Positions 44,935 to 57,558 are shown, counted from the first letter of the stretch. The stretch is DNA of 64,000 bases from Aegilops tauschii subsp. strangulata (GCF_002575655.3 NC_053036.3:642528736-642592735); one strand, 5' to 3'. Made by a program: numbers and translations. The notes: generated by a model from the letters alone, not told the origin.

Positions 44935-46622
44935 TAAGGTACAAAAATTAGCAAGTAAAAAATAACTATATACTGTTTGACAGTGTGAATTATGGTAGTT
45001 ACCATGAGGCGTCCCATATCTGTAACTCTCAGTCTAGGCTTGTTTTGATTCATATCTATCTCTTTCCTCAATGCATATTCCACACTACTAATCTTCTCGC
45101 TTGTATCTTCACTGAATGTAACACAAACATCCTCAAGCGACGGAAGGTTCTCTAAACCCAATGCAAAATCACCAAACTTGAATGATGTGTCCTCCACATC
45201 CTGAAAATCTAATTTGAGGGTTTGGAGACTTTGCATGGCTCCTCGTCCAAACCTCAACTCCATGGTGTCACTCTTGACACTGAACATCTTTAGACATAAA
45301 AATGGATAAGCAATGCCAGTGGTCAACCGTTTTTTTCTGCCTTGTGTAGGTTTCTCCACTTGTATGACCAGTTCAGAGAGAGACACTATGCTCCTGAGAA
45401 CTTGAAGGTCCTCCTCTCCTAATGTTTTCAGTGTGATACTTAGGAAGAACAGGTAAGACATGGAGCACATCCATCTTGGCACTGCATAAGTGATGCTATT
45501 AAGCATGTGGATTAACAACAATTGTGTTAGTTGAGCAAAGGTTGACGACAGCTCTTCTTCTATTTTGGTAGACCTTATGTCCAGCACTTGCAGAAATTGT
45601 AGATTCCCGATCTCTTTCGGGATATTAGTGATAGATGTACCCCTTAAATTCAAATATCTCAAGTGAAACAAATTGCATATATCATTCCAATGGGTATTAT
45701 ACACTTCACATTCAGCTAAATCTAATACACGCAGGACTGGGAAACACAAGAGTGCTGGCAGCAAACTAAAAGCTGGAGTAAACACAGTAAGTGACCTCAC
45801 GTGGGACAAGCTCACGGTTGCCAGCTGATTACCAACTTCTTCATTCCTGGTCTGCAAGGACAATCTGTGTATCTTACTTGGTAGATACTCTAACTGCTGA
45901 CAATCTGGTGTTGTTAGAAAATTCCCCTCATGTGACAAATAAGTGATGAAGTCACGAACCATATCATGCACACGACGAAGGCTATTTAAATATGAAGGCT
46001 GGACCAAGTTTATATTAAGTAGCTCCTTCAAGTAATCCTCTCCTACTTCATATAAGCTCCTCCCTTGTTCTTTTCTCACAAAACCTTCACCAACCCATTT
46101 CCAAATCAGTTGTTCTGCTTCAATCTCATAATCCTCTGGATACAAACCAAGATGCAGTAAGCAAGTCTTTAGGTGCGGAGGTAGGCCAGAGTAACTTACA
46201 GATAATATTCTCCTCATGTTCTTCACATCATCATGATTATTGTCTAGCACCAAACTGATGGATTTGTACACCTTGGACCAATACTCATGTGTATGTGCTC
46301 TTCCCTTTTCACTAGACAACAAGCTACCTATCGCAAGGATAGCTAGCGGAACTCCCCCACATCTTTTTAAAATTCTTTCAGATACTTCAACCAATTGATT
46401 AGGTTGTGACTTGTTCTCCATCTCATATATTATTTGATAGAACAACTTTCTTGAGTCGACAACAGAAAGAGGTTTCAGCCGATATACACCACCAGCTTGC
46501 AGGGAAACATCAAGAACCCGAGTTGTTGTGATACTCTACTTCCGTATCCATTCTCAATCAATGCATACTTGATATTTTCCCAGGCGGATTTATCCCATAT
46601 GTCATCAATAACTATCAAGTAC

Positions 46623-47099
46623 CTTCAATTGATACCAAAATACATATATTACATAAGAGTTGTCATACATTAATTGGGCAGAATTGAGCTGTGTAATAAA
46701 GCTTACCAACTTTTCTTCGACAAATTAAAACTGGGGGATAATTTTACTTCGCCGGCCTCTACACCAACTAGGGACGATGCATACAGCCTTTTTAAGCATG
46801 GGTACTAAGATTTTTAAATCTTGGTTACACACCAAGCCTAGTCCTCAAGGATAAATGCATGAGTACAAGGAAAGCATGGTCCTCAAGAACAAATAGGAAC
46901 CTAAATTCGCCTCCGTGAGGATTTGAACTCAGGTGTTGGGTTTGTACATCCACTCCCCCAACCATTTGAGCTATGCTGACTCCCAAAGCTTACCAACTTA
47001 AATGGCAAAGAAAATAAAAACTTGAGAGGTCTGCACTATTGTAATTTCCTTGTGGCATCCATATACGGAACATTGAGGAACAAATATTCACAAACGTAC
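46623..47099 (-). other. Intron of NLR-B inside NB-ARC
   Basis: Donor AAGAG|GTACGT and acceptor GAAG|GTACTTG on the minus strand. The length is 477 bp, the same as in NLR-A, and it includes the SINE. Confidence 0.75.
46713..46985 (-). mobile_element. tRNA-derived SINE in the NLR-B intron
   Basis: It is the same insertion as 17,939-18,211, with the 14-bp duplication AAGCTTACCAACTT at 46,699-46,712 and 46,986-46,999. Confidence 0.75.
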
Positions 47100-47940
47100 C
47101 TCTTGTTTTCAAGGAATGTTCTTATCTCACTGATGAGTTGTTGCTCGCCCCATGATGCTTCATTAATGTTCTGGTACATCTACTTGTCAAGTTGATGGAG
47201 CATGCTCTTGAAAATATGCTTCATATTAGGATTAAGAGACACGGAAACAAAGGCCGCACAATCGAATTGCAAATTTTGCTTTTGAATACTGATTTGCACT
47301 CTGAGCTTCTTATACACTACATTGGCAAGGGTTGTCTTGCCCAATCCACCAAATCCAACAATAGAGACCGCCTTTAGACATTTCCCCTAAACCTCTCATC
47401 TCCCTCCGTCAGCATCTTGATTACCTCAACGCTCTTCTCGTCAATACAAGGCTGCTAGGCAAAGGGTGTCAATAGCTGGACCAACGGGCTTGGCAGCAGC
47501 CACATTGTCAACCTTGTACCTATCACGTCGGTCACTGACCTCCTTGATGCGGCTCTTGATGTCTTTGATATCGATGCTGATCTTGTGGCGAATCTTGCCC
47601 TTGGTCAACAGGCTGAGGCTCTTATCAATGAAATTCCTGAAGTTATGGGACTTATCTGGTCGGCCATCGGTTTCGATGCCCACCATGAACTTGTCGATCT
47701 ATCTTCCAGGCCATATGACAAGTCCCTCACAGCCTTGGCCCAAAGCTTGACTTGGATGTCCGGTGGCTGGTCGATTGGAGCCTCAGAAATCCTGAGGAGA
47801 GAGGTCTCCATGCTCTCCATCTTGGCTTTGAGGAACATGATCTCGCCCCTGACACCCCTCTGAAGGTTGTACTCCTTGGTGATTAGGTCGGCCAGCTTGG
47901 GCAGGAGGGTGCCCATCACTCCAATCACCGCTTGGGCCAT

Positions 47941-48338
47941 GCCCGGCCTGCGCTATAGCTCAGCCTCTCAGCCGGCCGATGGTGTTTGCAGAAGCAGCAG
48001 AGGGAAGACGGTGGTGGCGATCTGCTGCGTTGATGAAGAACTTCGTCTTGCACTACATTGCCTAAAGAACGGCAACATGATTAGTTAGGAGCATGAAGTC
48101 AAAACTTGGTAGAAATTCAGAATGAAGTCAAACAGATAGACCTCAATGAAAGGAGAAAGAAGTGGGGATGGAGACCTGTCTTGAATTGAGAGAGAGAGAG
48201 AGAGAGTTGGAGAGTGAAGCAGTGAGCGTACTGACGGGGAAATTAACTTTTCGAAAAGCTGATGGAGAAATTATGGAGCTTGGTCTTCAGTTTCAGAGCA
48301 GATATACAACAATCCGGAATAAAGAAAAATATGAGTTG
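47941..48338 (-). other. 5' flank of NLR-B
   Basis: Homologous to 19,192-19,582, with a longer GA run (about 48,188-48,204). Block homology ends at 48,338. Confidence 0.6.
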
Positions 48339-48699
48339 ACTGGGACAACGAAGTAAAAAAACTTTAATTTAAAAAATAAAATGGAAAAATGGAAAAATAA
48401 AATAAATAATTTCATGAATCAAAAACTTTACAAATTTAAGAAAAATAAGGAAAAAGCAAAAAAATAAAAATAAAAAATAAAAAAGTTTGCTTGTGGCTAC
48501 AACCCACGCCGAGGCAAAGGTACGAGGGCTGTTATAAAGGAAACAACGGGCTAAACGCTACGATGAGAACCCCTCTCGCAAGCGACGCATGCAGAGACAA
48601 CACCAAACAACAAAAAAAAGACCAAAGAACACGAATCTTGATGTCTAAATCGTGTAGTTAAAAGTTAGATGTGATGTAACTATTTCACATTCACATCTA

Positions 48700-48848
48700 C
48701 TCCCTGTAAGTCTTTTTAAACATTTTAAATGGAATACAACATACGGATGTATGTAGACATATTTTAGAGTGTAGATTCACTCATTTTGCTTCGTATGTAG
48801 TCACTTTGTGAAATATCTAGAAAGACTTATATTTAGGAACGGAGGGAG
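48700..48848. mobile_element. Stowaway MITE
   Basis: It is flanked by TA at 48,698-48,699 and 48,849-48,850. The right end, read inward, is CTCCCTCCGTTCCTAAATAT, the standard Stowaway TIR. The left end starts CTCCCTGTAAGTCTTT and has lost about 15 bp of the TIR. Confidence 0.85.
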
Positions 48849-49307
48849 TAGATGTTAAAATAGCAAACCCGTTCCGAAAATGCATAGAAAAACGCAAAAA
48901 CACTCAAAACAAAAAAGGAAAGTTGGCGTCTCGTCCATTCTCCACTTACACCTCTGTAAGCACACAAACAACTCAAAACAAAAACAAAAAACAGAAAAAA
49001 ATACTAATATACAACCCTAGACTTAAGAAAACTAATACATCAATAGAGAAAAAAAAGATTAAAACAGTCCACAGAGAGATGGTATCGGATGAGTGAGACT
49101 CTTTCAATTCTACACATCGGTTTGAAAAAAAACACAAGCACTTCAGAGGGGATAGCAGGCCCATACAATGGACAGAGACAGCCCCGGGAGGGACACGCGA
49201 TGCAGGACACACACATCGACGCAAGGGACAAAACAATGCCGCATCAACAGATTTTGCACGAACTTTACAGCCTCGATCTTGTGGTGGACAACTTAGATGT
49301 AAGATAA

Positions 49308-49333
49308 CTATTTCACATCTAGATGTGAAATAG
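49308..49333. repeat. 26-bp perfect palindrome
   Basis: CTATTTCACATCT at 49,308-49,320 is followed immediately by its exact reverse complement. A related half-site is at about 48,680. It may be the terminal part of an unrecognised MITE. Confidence 0.8.
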
Positions 49334-49341
49334 CAAATCTG

Positions 49342-50093
49342 AACCATTTTTATAGATCTCCGTCAAGACGGAGTTCTGGGTGTACGAAGTCATGTCCATG
49401 TTCTGCACTTGGCTGTGGAGGGAGTGGATGATGTCCAGGGATGTCGCCAATGGAAAAAACGAAATAAGAAGAGGGTTTTTAGTGCTGCTGCAATGCATAA
49501 CAAAGAATAGCCAAGAACAACTCCGAATAATAAACAGACAACAAGAACAGATAAGCGCACGAGTTCAGGTGTGATGATTCCGAACTCTAATCTACCAAAG
49601 ACTTGGCCCTCAACGCACTCAGGGGGCACGGCCACAGCACCCATGGCGCGTGCGGGGATGCCCAGAGCACGCAGGGTGCACCCACCTTGCCACAACACCT
49701 CCCCGACGGTGATTGGCCGGTCCTCTCGGGCCGTCCAATCACCGGCGGCAAGATGCCGTCGTAAGGAGCGCGACATGCGCAAGAACCAAAGACTCGACAT
49801 AACGTCTAGAACATCATTGTGACTGCTCTACGATCTATTGCAACCAAACACTTGCCCCCGCGACGCACTTGGTGGGCACGACCACAGCAAGCAGGCCTCG
49901 TCGCTGGTGCTCGCGCATGCCGCTCACATCGCCAAAGCACCTCGCCCCCGCTGGTCTTATGACCTATATTTTTGTTTTTTATGCCAAATTTGCGTATTGA
50001 ATCAATATGAATGTAATTGTTTGTATACCAAATGTAATTTTCTTTTGAAACTATCGTAAGATTAGCTCGGGTGAAGAATAACTGAACCCTTGG
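49342..50093. repeat. Third copy of the 745-bp segment
   Basis: It matches 1496-2247 and 32,464-33,216 from ACCATTTTTATAGATC to CACCCTTGG or a variant of it. It is not preceded by the 550-bp unit, and after it comes the 3' side of NLR-C. Confidence 0.75.
49390..49800 (-). CDS. Hypothetical small membrane-segment protein, 136 codons (third copy)
   Basis: The frame has the shared core AAGDWTAREDRPITVGEVLW, then PARAMGAVAVPPECVEGQVF and the hydrophobic run LVVCLLFGVVLGYSLLCIAA. The N-terminus differs from copy B (MSSLWFLRMSRSL), and the C-terminal tail is in another frame (HWRHPWTSSTPSTAK). Family unknown. Confidence 0.35.
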   Translation of the reverse strand: MSSLWFLRMSRSLRRHLAAGDWTAREDRPITVGEVLWQGGCTLRALGIPARAMGAVAVPPECVEGQVFGRLEFGIITPELVRLSVLVVCLLFGVVLGYSLLCIAAALKTLFLFRFFHWRHPWTSSTPSTAKCRTWT

Positions 50094-50161
50094 TGATGAA
50101 TAGTATTACTAGTGTTTCAAATGCATCAATAAGTATCATAATACGATAAAATTATATAAGG

Positions 50162-52539
50162 TTAAAAAGAATATAGGAAAACGTATACTTCCACTAATTG
50201 CATATATGGTTTAGAAATATACACAAACGTAATACATGTTGCTCGAAAGTGTGAACAAGTACTTGCGTGAACTTCACCTTCTTTTTCTGTGAATGTTAGT
50301 ATGGGCCTGTTTTGATTCATCTTGACCTCTTTCTGAACAACATATTTCACCTTTTGAGTCTCAGTGTCTTCTTTGTTGAAGGGGAACTCGACAACAATAT
50401 GTTCAAGCAAAGAGAGATTCTCTATACCAAGTACAAGATCACCAAACTGAAGCAATGTGTCATGCACATTATATAAAACTAACAGGAGGGTATGTAGACA
50501 TTGCATGGCTACCCATGCAAACTTCAACTCCATGGTGTCACCCTTGACAGTAAACCTCTTTAGACACCGAAATGGATAAGCATCTCCAAGGACCAACCGT
50601 TTATCTCCACCCTGTGTTGGTTTCTCCACTTGTATGTACAGTTCACTGAGAGATGCTATGTTCCCAAGTACTTGAATGCCCTCTTCTCCCAGTGTTTCAA
50701 GTGCAATATTTGGAGAGAAGAGGAAAGACATGGAGCACATCCACCTAGGCATTGCACAAGTGATGCTATCAGCCACGTAGAATAACAACAGTTGGGTTAG
50801 TTCAATAAAGGTTGACGGGAGCTCTTCTTCTATATTAGTGTACCTAATGTCCAGCAGTTGTAGAAATCGCAGATTCCCAGTAACTTTTCGGATCCTGGTG
50901 ATAGATGTACCCATTAAACTCAGATACCTCAAGTGAAACAAACTGCATATATCCTTCCAATTATTATTGTCCACTTCCCTGCGATAACTTAAATCAAATA
51001 CACGTAGGACTGGGAAACCCGAAAGTGTTGGCAACAAACTGAAAGCTGGTCTAGCCACAGTAAGTGACCTCACATGGGTCAAGCCCATGGTTGACAGCTG
51101 ATTAGCAACTTCTCGAATGCAGGTCTGGACAGAAAATCGGCGGATCTTACTTGGTAGATACTCTGGTTGCGGACCACCTATTGTTGTTAGGAAATTCTCC
51201 TCATTTGATAAGGAAATGATGAGGTCACGCACCATATCGTGTATACGACAAGAGCACATTTTATTTGCATTGTCAAATTTTACAGGTTGGACCAAGCTTT
51301 TATTAATGAGCTCATCCAAGTAATCGCCTCCTACTTCATACAAGCTCTTCCCCTGTTCTTTTTTCACAAAACCTTCTCCCACCCATTTCCATATCTGCTG
51401 TTCTATTTCAATCTCATAATCCTCTGGGTATAGACTAAGATGCAGTAAAAAAGTCTTCTAGTGTGGAGGTAGGTTAGAGTAACTGACATATAATATCCTT
51501 CTCATGTTCTTCACATCATCATGACTATTGTCTAGCCCTGAACTAATAGATTTCTGCACCTTGGACCAATACTCAAGTGTATGTGCTCTTCCCTTTTTGT
51601 TGGACAGCAAGCTACCTATCGTAAGTATAGCTAGCGGCACACCCCCACATTTTTTAGAATGTTCTCAGATACTTCAAACAATTGATTAGGTGGTGAATTG
51701 TCCCCCATATCATATATTCTATGATAGAAAAACTTTCTTGAGTCCACAGCAGAAAGAGGATTCAGCCGATAGACACCATCAGCTTGCTGGCCAACATCAA
51801 GGATGCGAGTTGTTGTGATTACTCTGCTTCCATATTCATTCTCAATCAATGCAAATTTGATGTTTTCCCACACAGACGTATCCCATATGTCGTGAATAAC
51901 AATCATGTACCTTCAATTAATACCAAAACACATATATTATAAGGCTATTTAAGTTCTCATACATTGAGAAGAATTGAGCTACTTAATTAAGTGTAACTTA
52001 AATGGCAAAGGAAATAGAAAACTTAGTTCTGCACTATTGCAGTTTCCTTTTAACATCCATGGCTGAAACATTTCGGAGGGAGGGGCATATGCACATACGT
52101 ACCTCTTGTTTTCAAGAAATATTCTTATTTCACAGATGAGCTGTTCTTCACCCCACGATGCCTCACTGGTGTTTTGGATCCTCTGCTTGTCAAGTTGATG
52201 GAGCAAGCTCTTGAAAATCTGCTCCATGTTAGGATTAAGAGACACGGAAATAAAAGTTGAACAATCAAATTGCCGTTCTTGGTTATCTTCTTGCACTTTC
52301 AGCTTCTCATAGACTGCATTAGCCAGGGTTGTCTTGCCTAATCCACCAGATCCAACAATGGAGACCACCTTCAGTTGTTTCTCGGAAACCTCGTCTCCCT
52401 CTGTTAGCATCTCGACTACCTCTAGCCTATTCTCTTCAATGCCAACAAGCGCCGTCACCTTTGTATACAAGGCTTTCAGGCGAAGGGTATCAACCGTTGG
52501 ACCAGGTGGTTTGGCAGTAGCCACACTGTCAATCTTGTA
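50162..52539 (-). pseudogene. NLR-C, 3' portion (NB-ARC and LRR)
   Basis: This is the part of a third CC-NBS-LRR gene downstream of a Copia insertion. Exon 1 resumes with the P-loop GSGGLGKTTLA, FDCSTFISVS, and QLDKQRIQN where A and B have a stop. The intron is 51,911-52,102 without a SINE. Exon 2 has kinase-2 IVIHDIWD, in which the first of the two aspartates is histidine, and RNBS-B GSRVITTTRI. A frameshift near 51,645 breaks GLPL, and a TAG near 51,460 follows NLPPH. From 51,382 a 406-codon frame carries a KWMGEGF-like winged-helix part, RIHDMVRDL as MHD, and LRRs. It is more diverged from A and B than they are from each other, and it is non-functional. Confidence 0.9.
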
Positions 52540-52544
52540 CCTAT

Positions 52545-52769
52545 TGTTGAAGATAATATTCGCAGCTATATATCTAGGCGTTACGCATGTATCTTTCTGT
52601 TATGTTTCTATCTTCTGTAGGTAGTTGAATAGATTCTATCTCTACCTCTCTTGTTCTCCAAGAATGTAATTCAAACAAATGTATGCGCCTATGGGATAAG
52701 CCCCATCAATCTATAAATACACACCGCCCTCCAACGAGGGTGATACGCTTCCTCCTATCAATTTCTACA
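52545..52769 (+). repeat. 5' LTR of the NLR-C Copia element
   Basis: It starts TGTTGAAGATAATATTC and ends CAATTTCTACA. TATAAATA at 52,712-52,719 is the likely promoter TATA box. Confidence 0.9.
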
Positions 52770-52842
52770 TGGTAATCAGAGCATCTTCTTCCTTCTCGTC
52801 CTAAACCGCAGAAGCCTAGATCGATCTCTCCATAGAAAAACC

Positions 52843-55800
52843 ATGTCGTCCTCCTCCTCCACCCCAACTCTCTCTGGCCTTGGATCCCAGGTCACAGAGA
52901 AGCTTACACGCGAGAACTATCTCCTATGGAAGGCGCAGATCCTGCCGCACTTCCTTGGGGCGGGCCTTTACGGCTATCTGGATGGCACCATTGCCGAACC
53001 AGAGAAGATGCTTACCGTGAAGGGCAAGTAGAGAAAGGACCAAGTCGTCAGCAACCCGGCGTATGAAGCCTAGATGCATCAGGACCAGCAGGTCCTTGGG
53101 CACCTCATGAACAACCTGTCAAAGGAGGTGCTGGTCTGGGTCGTTTCTATCAGGACGGCACAAGCACTCTGGACATCATTGGGTAATATATTTGCTTCTC
53201 AATCACGCTCACGTATTAATAATCTTCGGATCTCCCTGTCCAATGCCAAAAAGGGCAACCAATCTGCACCGGTGTACTTCTCCCGGATGCGTGGATATGC
53301 CGACGAGCTTGCTGCCGCGGGGAAGCCACTAGATGAGGATGAACTCGTCTCTTTCCTGCTGGTGGGGCTGGACCTCGACTACAACCCTTTGGTCTCGACC
53401 CTAGACGCCCGCACCGAGCCGGTCACCGTCGATGCAGTCTATTCCCAAGTGTGCAACTTCGATCAGCGAGTCGAGCTGCTCATAGGAGGCCATGATGTGG
53501 GCTTCAAATCTTCTGCAAACTCTGCCCGTCATGGCGGAGCTCCCCCTCGTGGCTATGGCAGGGGGAGAGAACAGAAGCAAGGAGGTGGCGGCGGTGGCTA
53601 CAAGAAGAAGCAGACCACCGGCGGACGCCCCTTCTACAACAACAACAAGGGTGCTCGTCCAGCAACAAGGCCAACAATGATCTGATCCAGTGCCAGATCT
53701 GTAGCAAGATCGGTCACAGCACAAGGGACTGCTGGTACCGCTTCGATGATGACGCTCAAGAAGAAAAAGTTGCTGCTGCGGCTGAGTATGGTGTTGACAC
53801 TAACTGGTATGTCGACAGCGGCGCAACTAACCACCTCACAGGAGAGTTGGAGAAGTTGATGACCCGTGAGAAGTATCGGGACCACGACCAAATCCATGGT
53901 CCAGATGGATCAGGTATGAGAATAAATCATGTTGGTCAATCAATTATCAAAACCCCTAGCCATCCTATTCATCTTAAAAATATCCTTCATGCTCCTAATG
54001 CTCAAAAATACCTTCTTTCTGTACATCGCATTGCTCTAGACAATCATGTATTACTTGAGTTTTACCCCTTCTTCTTTTTGATTAAGGATCTGGCAAAGAG
54101 GAAGGTGCTCTACAGAGGTAGATGCGTTGGAGGGCTCTATCCGTTGATCCCTCGCTTTAGGAGCTCAAATAAACAAGCTTTTGGTGTCACCCAATTATCT
54201 TCGGCAAGGTGGCATGATCAACTAGGACATCCTTCTTTTGCTTTTTTTCAACGAGTGCTTAGGAAAAATAAACTCCCGTTCGTTGGTGAGCCTAGTAGTG
54301 AAACAGTGTGTGATTCGTGTCAAAAAGCAAAAAGTAATCAGCTCCCATATCCCGTGTCAACTATTGTTTCTTCTAAACCATTAGAACTCATTTTTCTGAT
54401 GTATGGGGGCAAGCACCCACTTCTGTTGGTCGACACAAATACTATGTAAGCTTCATTGATGATTATAGCAAGTATACATGGATCTATCTTATTAAACATA
54501 AGTCTGATGTGTTTCAAGTTTTCCAAAATTTCCAAGCACTTGTTGAACGAAAGTTTGATAGAAAAATTATCACAGTCCAATCGGATTGGGTGGCGAGTAC
54601 GAGAAACTAAACTCTTTCTTCCAAAAATTGGGAATTTCCCATCATGTTTCTTGTCCACACGCACACCAACAGAATGGCTCCGCTGAACGCACGCATCGCC
54701 ATATTGTTAAAGTTGGCCTTTCTCTACTTGCAAACGCTTCCATGCCATGAAAATTCTTGGATGAAGCCTTCCTCACTGCCACACATCTCATTAATATTCT
54801 TCCAAGCCGTGTCATCAACTACCAAACACCTACAGAACGTCTTTCGCAAACCAAACCAAACTATGCCTCCCTTCGAGTTTTTGGGTGTGCATGTTGGCCC
54901 AATCTTCGACCCTACAACACCAGAAAACTTTCCTTTCGCTCAAAACAATGTGTTTTCATTGGTTATAGTCCACAACATAAAGGGTTCAAGTGCTTAGATG
55001 TGCAAACTGGAAGAGTTTACATATCCAGGGATGTGGTGTTCGATGAGACCATTTTTCCGTTTCAAGGTCTCCATCCCAATGCCGGAGCTCTCCTACAAAA
55101 ACAAATCCTTCTTCTTCCTAGTTCTCTTTCCGGTTTAGATCAAGGGCGTAATGATATTTTTGATGATCACATGACTAACCCTCATAACCATACAACATAG
55201 TATCCTGGTGATGCAGATGATACAGGCATTTGTGGCGCAAAAAATGGTGCAGAAACTGCTGAAAACGAAGCTGTACAACAGCCAATATTTCATGCAGCGG
55301 AACCGGACATGGGCACTGGACACGAGGGAGATTCACCTGCGCCTGCAACTGCGTCGGGATCAGCAGGCTCCAGACCCAGGAGGATCGCCTGCAGCAGCAG
55401 GCCACCTCAGAGTCACGCGCGCGTCGCAGTGACAGCGCCTCCCCCACGAGGCGGGCCACGAACGCGCCGCCCAGTGTGCATGGACCCACCTTCAGGTCAA
55501 TCATTGCCCGCCATGCGTGGCGTAGTCTGGCGGGCCGCTTACAGCGACCGGGCCCCCGACAGCGGTCGGCCTCACGACAGTGACCGGGCCAGCGCAAATT
55601 CGCCTGACGTGCCTGGTGCACCCGACGATGGATCGCCCTCGGGATCCACCTCTACCAGCCCTGCACACCCAGGTGGATTGGGCGGATCTTCTGCAGCACC
55701 AACTCCTGTAGCGCGTTCTACACGTGTTGGTACACGTCTACAAACAGGAAAAATTAATCCTGTCAATTACAAAAAATATTCTTAAATTCGGGCTGACATG

Positions 55801-57323
55801 TTCTACTGATGTACCACATTTTGTTGAAGGGGCGCTGAATGATGCTAAGTGGAGAAAAGCCATGGAAGAAGAATACAAGGCCTTGAGGAAGAATGAGACT
55901 TGGCACTTGGTTCCACCGGGTCAAGGTAAAAATTTGATAGATTGCAAATGGGTATACAAAGTTAAAAGAAAGGCTAATGGCACTATTGACCGGTATAAGG
56001 CTAGGTTAGTAGCTAAAGGTTTCAAATAGAGATAAGGGATAGATTATGAGGACACGTTTAGTCCTGTTGTCAAGGCTGCTACTATCAGGCTTGTGTTGTC
56101 TATTGCTGTCTCTAGGAATTGGTGCTTAAGGAAATTGGACGTACAGAATGCGTTTTTACATGGTATTCTGGAAGAGGAGGTTTACATGAAACAACCACCT
56201 GGGTTGAAAGCAAGCATGCACCTTTCCATGTGTGCAATCTTGATAAAGCTTTGTATGGTCTGAAGCAGGCCCCGAGAGCGTGGTACTCATGATTGAGTGC
56301 AAAATTGCAAAATATTGGTTTTGTTCCATCCAAGTCAGATACCTCATTGTTTATTTACAATAGGTCTAATATCACAATGTTCATGCTCATATATGTTGAT
56401 GATATTATTGTCACTAGCTCGTCCAGTGAAGCAGTGATAGCACTTCTGAAGGACTTGGGCTCAGAGTTTGCTCTCAAGGACTTAGGAGATCTGAGTTTCT
56501 TCTTAGGGATTGAAGTCAAGAAAACTGATAATGGTATAGTCCTCTCTCAAGAAAAATACGCAACTGATCTTTTGAAAAGAGTTGGCATGCAGAATTGCAA
56601 ACCCTCTCCAACTCTGTTATCTAGTTCAGAAAAACTATCTTTGCATGAAGGAGAACTTCCAAGTCAGGAAGATGGCACTCAATACAGGAGTATGATTGGT
56701 GCACTTCAGTATTTAACCCTTACTAGACCTGATATCTCTTTTGCTGTGAACAAAGTTTGTCAGTTTCTACATGCACCTACCACCTTACATTGGTCTACTG
56801 CAAAGCGTATTCTGAGGTATGTGAAGAATACAGTAAGTGTTGGTTTAACATTCAGTAAATCTCAGTCTACTCTTGTCAGTCCTTTCACTAATGCTGATTG
56901 GGCTGGAGACCCAGATGACAGAAGGTCAACAGGTGGCTTTGCAGTATGTGTTGGTCAAAATCTAATATCATGGTGTGCTAAGAAACAAGTCACAGTCTCT
57001 CGGTCTAGTACAGAGGCTGAGTATAAAGCTCTAGCTAATGGGTACAGTCCATGCTAAAGCAACTTGGAGTGCCACAGGTATAAGTTCCTTGTATTTGGTG
57101 TGATAATTTGGGAGCCACATACCTTTCTGCAAATCTTGTTTTTCATGCCAGAACCAAAAACATTGAGATAGATTTCCACTTTGTTAGAGAGCGTGTTGCT
57201 AACAAGAAGTTGGACATTCAGTTTATTTATTCAAAAGATCAAGTTGCAGATGGCTTCACAAAGGCTTTGCCTACACGGAGCTTTGAAGAATTCAAGCGTA
57301 ATCTCAACTTGGCCAAGTTGTGA
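52843..57323 (+). pseudogene. Copia gag-pol remnant with stops and frameshifts
   Basis: Recognisable pieces in order: Gag (52,843-53,685, with stops at 53,029-53,031 and about 53,071), zinc knuckle CQICSKIGHSTRDC (about 53,692), protease YVDSGATNHL (about 53,810), GAG-pre-integrase WHDQLGHPSF (about 54,210), and integrase pieces broken by frame changes between 54,390 and 54,760. These are followed by a proline/serine-rich linker, reverse transcriptase starting near 55,850 with YVDDIIV (about 56,393), RNase H with [10 protein letters not shown] (about 56,892), and a C-terminal [12 protein letters not shown] (about 57,240). At least six disruptions are visible, so it encodes no working polyprotein. 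Confidence 0.9.
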
Positions 57324-57333
57324 TTATGGGGCG

Positions 57334-57558
57334 TGTTAAAGTTAATATTCACAGGTATATCTCTAGGCGTTACGCATGTATCTTTCTGTTATGTTTCTAT
57401 CTTCTGTAGGTAGTTGAATAGATTCTATTTCTACCTCTCTTGTTCTCCAAGAATGTAATTCAAACAGATGTATGCGCCTATGGGATAAGCCCCATCAATC
57501 TATAAATACACGCGGCCCTCGAACGAGGGTGATACACTTCCTCCTATCAATTTCTACA
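57334..57558 (+). repeat. 3' LTR of the NLR-C Copia element
   Basis: It starts TGTTAAAGTTAATATTC and ends CAATTTCTACA. The CCTAT duplication follows. Confidence 0.9.

Larger units (their letters stand above)
44931..47940 (-). pseudogene. CC-NBS-LRR (NLR) pseudogene, NLR-B
   Basis: It is the same architecture as NLR-A and is also broken. The CC exon has a one-base deletion at about 47,699, a 26-bp deletion near 47,445, and small changes near 47,390 that shift frame. The TAG at codon 262 (QLDK*) is shared with NLR-A. One base is lost in RNBS-B near 46,532. From 44,931 to 46,445 a 504-codon frame is open and covers GLPL (CGGVPLAI, intact here), LYPEDYEI, VHDMVRDF and the whole LRR. NLR-B lacks NLR-A's second stop (SHVRSLTVF is intact). 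The last stop again falls in the Helitron terminus. No complete receptor can be made. Confidence 0.9.
31521..48338. repeat. Block B: second copy of the large segmental duplication
   Basis: Collinear and in the same orientation as 1-19,582, with about 1-2 differences per 100 bases in stretches compared by eye. Main structural differences from A: one 550-bp unit instead of two, loss of the region equivalent to 2759-4562, loss of about 403 bp equivalent to about 6551-6955, a shorter TTC microsatellite, and an 18-bp loss in the Helitron (near 44,345). Homology stops at ATATGAGTTG (48,338 versus 19,582). Confidence 0.95.
48339..49341. other. Spacer between block B and the NLR-C segment
   Basis: The left part is A-rich (48,350-48,490). 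A Stowaway MITE lies at 48,700-48,848. Versions of GATGT(G/A)A...ACTATTTCACAT occur near 48,670 and 49,296. A 26-bp perfect palindrome is at 49,308-49,333. No gene is seen. Confidence 0.6.
52545..57558 (+). mobile_element. Degenerate Copia retrotransposon inserted in NLR-C exon 1
   Basis: Its 225-bp LTRs are at 52,545-52,769 and 57,334-57,558. The target duplication is CCTAT at 52,540-52,544 and 57,559-57,563. The left LTR is followed directly by TGGTAATCAGAGC, a Met-tRNA primer site with one extra A. The LTRs differ at about 11 of 225 positions by eye, so it is clearly older than the Angela-type element. It lies antisense to NLR-C. The short LTRs and a Gag start like LTRENYLLWKAQILP suggest the Ale/Retrofit-Hopscotch side of Copia, tentatively. 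Confidence 0.92.
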
